From Azoarcus sp. (GTDB lineage: Bacteria > Pseudomonadota > Gammaproteobacteria > Burkholderiales > Rhodocyclaceae), in assembly GCA_030656215.1 (NCBI GenBank), contig JAUSOD010000008.1, positions 62,001 to 126,000 of the forward strand: DNA of 64,000 nt, read 5' to 3'. Positions 60,608 through 64,000 of the stretch are shown here, piece after piece. The translations under genes were made by a program, and so were the position numbers. Numbering within the stretch: position 1 is the stretch's first letter; every line of letters begins with the position of its first letter. Under the pieces are notes generated by a model. It was not told the DNA's origin, did no database searches, and saw only the letters and a program-made list of their open reading frames with translations.

Positions 60608-61138
60608 TCATTCTCCCAGGAATTCGTGTTGCTGGTGCTTGGCCGGATCGAACACGTCTTCGACCACCTGCACCACGTATTGCAGCACCAGCAGGCTCAT
60701 GCCGAGCGCCATGAAAAAGTAGGGAATCCACAGTTTCGGCGCCCAGGTCGAACTGGTCTCCCAGCCCCCCTCCCACGCCTCGTGCCAATAGACCCACGAC
60801 AGATAGGCGATCAGGGCACAGAACAGCATCGATGCCACATCGCCAAAGATGTAACGCCAGCGGTTCCACTTTGCCGACATCACCTCGTCGAGCACCTCGA
60901 TGCCGACGTGGGCGCGTTCGCGCTGGGTGTGTGCGGCCGCGAGAAAGGTGGCGGCGATCAGCATGAAGATGCTGAGTTCGATCACCCAGTCGTTCGACAC
61001 GTGGATCACATAGCGGGTGACGACCTCATACACCAGCACCAGCGTGCAGGCGAAAATCAGAAACGCCGACAGGTAGGCCATCAAGGCGTTGACGCCCTTG
61101 ACCGTGCGGCTGAACAGAAGCCAGGCAGGATTGTTCAT
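60608..61138 (-). CDS. TRAP transporter small permease (DctQ)
   Basis: Inner-membrane protein of 176 residues with four helices (for example LSAFLIFACTLVLVYEVVTR, ELSIFMLIAATFLAAAHTQR). The conserved VEVVTRY-like segment and RAHVGIEVL match DctQ. ATG 61138 is used. It pairs with DctM. Confidence 0.9.
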   Translation of the reverse strand: MNNPAWLLFSRTVKGVNALMAYLSAFLIFACTLVLVYEVVTRYVIHVSNDWVIELSIFMLIAATFLAAAHTQRERAHVGIEVLDEVMSAKWNRWRYIFGDVASMLFCALIAYLSWVYWHEAWEGGWETSSTWAPKLWIPYFFMALGMSLLVLQYVVQVVEDVFDPAKHQQHEFLGE

Positions 61139-61200
61139 GTTCGGTCTCCCTCTGAGGAGGTGCGACCGGACCCCGTGGGGCCCGGCGCTGGGGGAACGGC

Positions 61201-62229
61201 TTACTTGACGGAGACGGCCATGTCGAGCAATTGCTGCCCGCCTTTTACTTCCTCGGCATAGTCCTTCCACGCACTTGCCTTGGCCACTTCACGCCACTTG
61301 GCAAACGCCGCATCGTCCACGTCATAGGCTTTCTTGCCCGCCTTCTCGAACACTTCGGCCGCCCTGATGTCATCCTTCTTCGATTCGTCGATGCTGAACT
61401 GCTCGAGGCTCGCACCCACTTCCATGACGATCTTCTGCTGCTCGGGGGTGAGCCGATCGTAGGTGGACTTGGCCATCAGCAGCGGCTCGAACATGAACCA
61501 GAACGAGTTCTTGCGCGCCGAGGTCAGATGGTCCGCAACCTCCTCGAGGCGGAAGCTGATGATCGAGGTGCTCGAGGTCACCGCGGCATCGAGCACGCCG
61601 GTCTGCATTGCGCTATAGACTTCGTTGGACGGCACGTTGGTGATCGAACCGCCACCAGCCTTGAGCATCAGGTCCATGTGCTTGCTTGCGCCGCGGATCT
61701 TCACGCCCTTGACGTTGTCAGGCTCGACCACGGCCTTGGGCTTGCTCGCCACCCCACCCGCCTGCCAGATCCAGCTGACGATCTTGACTCCCTTGTCGTC
61801 CAGGATCTTGGTCAGCTCCTTGCCGATCGGCTCGTTTTTCCAACGGTGTCCCTGCTCGTAGCTGGTGACCAGGCCCGGCATCAGGGTGATATTCACCTGC
61901 GGGATCTTGCCGCCCTCATAGGCAAGCGGATACAGAGTCATGTCGACCGAGCCGTTTTGCAGCGCACCGAACTGGGCGAAGGTCTTGACCAGCGAGCTGG
62001 CGGGGAAAATCTCGAACTTGAGTTGGCCGTTGGTTTTCGTTTCGACTTCCTGGGCGAACTTGCGTACCAGCCGGTCGCGGAAGTCGCCGTGGTCGATGGT
62101 ACCGCCGGGGAACTGGTGCGAAATCTTCACCACGGTCGTCTTCTGCGCATGGGCTACGGGCGTAAGGCCCAGCGCCAGCAGGCTGGCGAAGGCGCCGAAC
62201 AAAACGTGCTTGCGGATACCGTACTTCAT
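61201..62229 (-). CDS. TRAP transporter substrate-binding protein (DctP)
   Basis: Periplasmic binding protein of 342 residues with signal peptide FASLLALGLTPVAHA. The family 7 features VKISHQFPGGTIDHGDFRDRL, VKGVKIRGASKHMDLMLKAG (Arg in KIRG binds the carboxylate) and MQTGVLDAAVTSSTS are visible. It starts at ATG 62229. Malonate is the suggested ligand from the mdc context. An alternative is maleate, given the next gene. Confidence 0.91.
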   Translation of the reverse strand: MKYGIRKHVLFGAFASLLALGLTPVAHAQKTTVVKISHQFPGGTIDHGDFRDRLVRKFAQEVETKTNGQLKFEIFPASSLVKTFAQFGALQNGSVDMTLYPLAYEGGKIPQVNITLMPGLVTSYEQGHRWKNEPIGKELTKILDDKGVKIVSWIWQAGGVASKPKAVVEPDNVKGVKIRGASKHMDLMLKAGGGSITNVPSNEVYSAMQTGVLDAAVTSSTSIISFRLEEVADHLTSARKNSFWFMFEPLLMAKSTYDRLTPEQQKIVMEVGASLEQFSIDESKKDDIRAAEVFEKAGKKAYDVDDAAFAKWREVAKASAWKDYAEEVKGGQQLLDMAVSVK

Positions 62230-62336
62230 GAGTTGTCTCCTCTCACTGTATGTGTACTGCGGGGTGCTGCATAAGAGAGCCGTGTTTGGTGACACGGCGG
62301 GTGCGGGTTCGGCCCCGGGGGGCCGGACCGGATTGC

Positions 62337-63089
62337 TCAGTATTTGCCCGAGAGCAGCGAACCGAAGCCCGGCGACCAGGTCTTGAGGCCCAATTTCTTG
62401 AGCATCATGAAAGTCGTCGAGACTGATGAAGACACCACCGGCAGGCCGGTGCGGTCCTCGATCATCTGTACCGAGGCCAAAGAGGGCATCTGCACGCAGG
62501 CCGAGGCGACGATCACATCGACGTTGGTGTTCAGGCGCTTGGTGATCTCGGCCGGTGCGAGCGGATCCTGCCGCCCCACTTCAAGGTTGTCGGGAATTTC
62601 GAGCGAGATGCTGTCCACGACCTCAATGCCTTCATGTTCTATGTAGTCGATCACCAGTCGGGTGAGCGGCTTCATGTAGGGCGTGAGGATCGAAACCTTC
62701 TTTGCGCCCAGCACCTTCAGTCCGTCGACCAGTGCGCCTGCACTGGTGACCACCGGCGCCGGACCGCCGGCCTCTACAGTGCGTCCGTGCAGACGCTCTT
62801 CGGACACCCGGTGGTAGCCCTTGCCCATGCTCATGATCGCCACCAGGCAGGCATAGCCGAGCACGTCGACACGTGCGTCGGCGAGTTCGAGCGCACAGCG
62901 GTCGGAATCGCGATCCATGGCTTCGAGCTCCTCCTTGGTCACCTTCTGCATGCGCATGCGGCTGGAGTGGAAGGTGAAGCGTTCGGGCTCGACCAGTTCG
63001 CGTGCGCGCAGCACGGCCGGGATCTCGGTCTCCATCGTGGTGTTTGAACTCGGCACGATCTGTCCGATACGGAAGGTCTGCTGCTGCAT
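62337..63089 (-). CDS. Asp/Glu racemase-superfamily protein, probable maleate cis-trans isomerase
   Basis: Enzyme of 250 residues. The N-terminal PSSNTTMETEIPA is the signature of maleate isomerases (maleate to fumarate). The two catalytic Cys would be those in DVLGYACLVAIMSMGKG and SACVQMPSLAS. The same superfamily includes arylmalonate decarboxylases and Asp/Glu racemases, so decarboxylation of a substituted malonate is another option in this context. ATG 63089 chosen; it lies between the HAD gene and the TRAP binding-protein gene in the malonate operon. Confidence 0.82.
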   Translation of the reverse strand: MQQQTFRIGQIVPSSNTTMETEIPAVLRARELVEPERFTFHSSRMRMQKVTKEELEAMDRDSDRCALELADARVDVLGYACLVAIMSMGKGYHRVSEERLHGRTVEAGGPAPVVTSAGALVDGLKVLGAKKVSILTPYMKPLTRLVIDYIEHEGIEVVDSISLEIPDNLEVGRQDPLAPAEITKRLNTNVDVIVASACVQMPSLASVQMIEDRTGLPVVSSSVSTTFMMLKKLGLKTWSPGFGSLLSGKY

Positions 63090-63109
63090 GTTCGGTGTCT
63101 CCTTGGGGG

Positions 63110-63835
63110 TCAGGCGCCCAGCTGGTGGGCCAGATCGAGGAAGTCGTCGGCGACGTAGTCGAACTCGCCGGCGGTGTAGTCGGGTAGCGGATGGCCGGCG
63201 CCGAATTCGAGTTTCCGGATCACGTAGGCGGTGCGGCAACCCTGCTGCTTCGCTGCGCGCAGGTCGGAAGGGTGGGCGGCAACGAGCATCAGCGCGGTCG
63301 GCGCCACGTCCAGCAGGCGGGCCGTGCCCAGGTAGGTTTCCGGATCGGGCTTGTAGTGGCCGAAGAGCTCGGCCGAAATCACGCAATCCCACGGCAGTGC
63401 GCCATGGCGCGCGAGGTCGACGAGGAGCGAGAAGTTGCCGTTGGAGAGGGTGGTGATGGTGAAGTGCCGTTTCAGGCGCGCGAGGCCCTCCACGCTGTCG
63501 GCCCACGGCGCGAGGCGGTGCCAGGCGCGGTTCAAGCGGGCGCGCTCATCCTCGTCCAGGGCACCCAGGCCGAAGCGTTCGACGATCGAGTCGAGGATCA
63601 GTCGGTGCAATGCATCGATGCTCATCCACGGCAGGTCGCCGCGCCGGACCCGATCCATCGCCGGCGCGTAGCCCGCCCGCCAGGCGTCGGCAAAGGCTTC
63701 CCAGTCGCCCTCCACGCCATGGCTGGCAGCGACCGCTGCAGCTTCATCAGCAATGCTGCCCCGCCAGTCGACGACAGTGCCAAACACGTCAAACGCCAGA
63801 GCCTGCACTGCAGGGCGCGCATCCGATTGTGTCAT
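63110..63835 (-). CDS. HAD-superfamily haloacid dehalogenase, type II
   Basis: Hydrolase of 241 residues. HAD motif I is ALAFDVFGTVVDW with the nucleophile Asp. Motif II is TLSNGN, and motif III/IV is in FGHYKPDPETY and MLVAAHPSDLRAAKQQG. The FDVFGTVVDW form is typical of L-2-haloacid dehalogenases, which hydrolyse 2-haloalkanoic acids to hydroxy acids. Phosphatase activity on another substrate is possible. ATG 63835 follows a strong GGAGGAGG site. It is the first gene of the malonate operon. Confidence 0.85.
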   Translation of the reverse strand: MTQSDARPAVQALAFDVFGTVVDWRGSIADEAAAVAASHGVEGDWEAFADAWRAGYAPAMDRVRRGDLPWMSIDALHRLILDSIVERFGLGALDEDERARLNRAWHRLAPWADSVEGLARLKRHFTITTLSNGNFSLLVDLARHGALPWDCVISAELFGHYKPDPETYLGTARLLDVAPTALMLVAAHPSDLRAAKQQGCRTAYVIRKLEFGAGHPLPDYTAGEFDYVADDFLDLAHQLGA

Positions 63836-63974
63836 TCGGGTCCTCCTCCGTGAGGCTGAAAACCGGTTCGTTCGGCCGGTAGTGCATGCCTGGCTTTGGT
63901 TACGGGCGGTCAAGCCCAGTCTGGGTCTGCTCTATGTACTCACTAAGAAGCTAAGTGAATGCAAGGATTTAATC

Positions 63975-63988
63975 TGTGTATACAAGAT
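63975..63988. promoter_or_regulatory. TGTATACA operator-like site upstream of the malonate operon
   Basis: The 8-base palindrome TGTATACA (63977-63984) lies in the sequence TGTGTATACAAGAT, which on the minus strand reads ATCTTGTATACACA. It resembles the operator TCTTGTATACACGA known for the malonate regulator MatR. It is about 140 bases upstream of the first gene of the operon. The rest of 63836-64000 contains no gene. Confidence 0.65.
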
Positions 63989-64000
63989 AGGTTCAAAAAA

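Overview
The window is high-GC DNA from a betaproteobacterium, most likely a Rhodocyclales member of the Thauera/Azoarcus/Aromatoleum group. The evidence is the complete aerobic benzoyl-CoA (box) pathway with a BoxR-type regulator, a malonate decarboxylase (mdc) operon with a TRAP transporter, several cyclic-di-GMP proteins, and repeated GTAG-footed REP palindromes between genes. The genus assignment is inferred from gene content, not from a marker gene.

Layout. (1) 1-4149: a two-component pair (PAS histidine kinase and HD-GYP response regulator cut by the window edge) and a second HD-GYP protein. (2) 4348-5547: Bcr/CflA-type drug exporter ending inside a REP cluster. (3) 5855-27934: a benzoate island. 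Leftward from a divergent control region at 13542-13849 run boxR, boxC, boxB, boxA, a 3-oxoadipyl-CoA thiolase and a hemerythrin. Rightward run the semialdehyde dehydrogenase (boxD), a DUF4863 protein, benzoate-CoA ligase, a second hemerythrin, a five-gene branched-chain-type ABC importer, an alpha/beta-hydrolase fused to a 4HBT thioesterase, an enoyl-CoA hydratase, an MDR oxidoreductase, a rubredoxin and a 3-hydroxyacyl-CoA dehydrogenase. Together these can take benzoate from uptake to acetyl-CoA and succinyl-CoA. (4) 28325-32898: NAD-dependent molybdenum formate dehydrogenase with a fused gamma-beta subunit. It fits the formate released by BoxC.

(5) 33250-40378 is the most unusual part. It holds a VpsR-like sigma-54 activator with an intact GAFTGA motif, a FapF-like coiled-coil/beta-barrel outer-membrane protein, and a convergent four-gene operon. 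That operon encodes a 597-residue Gly/Asn-rich secreted protein, a small secreted protein, a FapD-like C39 peptidase and a repeat-containing secreted protein. A good -24/-12 promoter precedes the operon. The three secreted proteins share a Gln/Asn-rich C-terminal motif. I read this as a functional-amyloid (Fap-like) fibre system that differs from the canonical one.

(6) 40433-47966: an SLC13 permease with TrkA-C domains, an 8-oxoguanine-deaminase-like amidohydrolase, and a tight trio of a periplasmic solute-binding protein, a PAS-GGDEF-EAL protein and an N-acetylmuramoyl-L-alanine amidase. (7) 48021-51251: an ECF42-type sigma factor with YCII, VOC and DUF1428 proteins behind a candidate self-recognised promoter. 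(8) 51374-63988: a GntR/FCD regulator and a long leftward operon (HAD dehalogenase, maleate-isomerase-like protein, TRAP transporter, mdcACDEGBH, TauE-family permease), with a TGTATACA operator-like site at its upstream end.

No rRNA, tRNA, CRISPR array, integrase or complete insertion sequence was seen. Base-level motif positions were read by eye.
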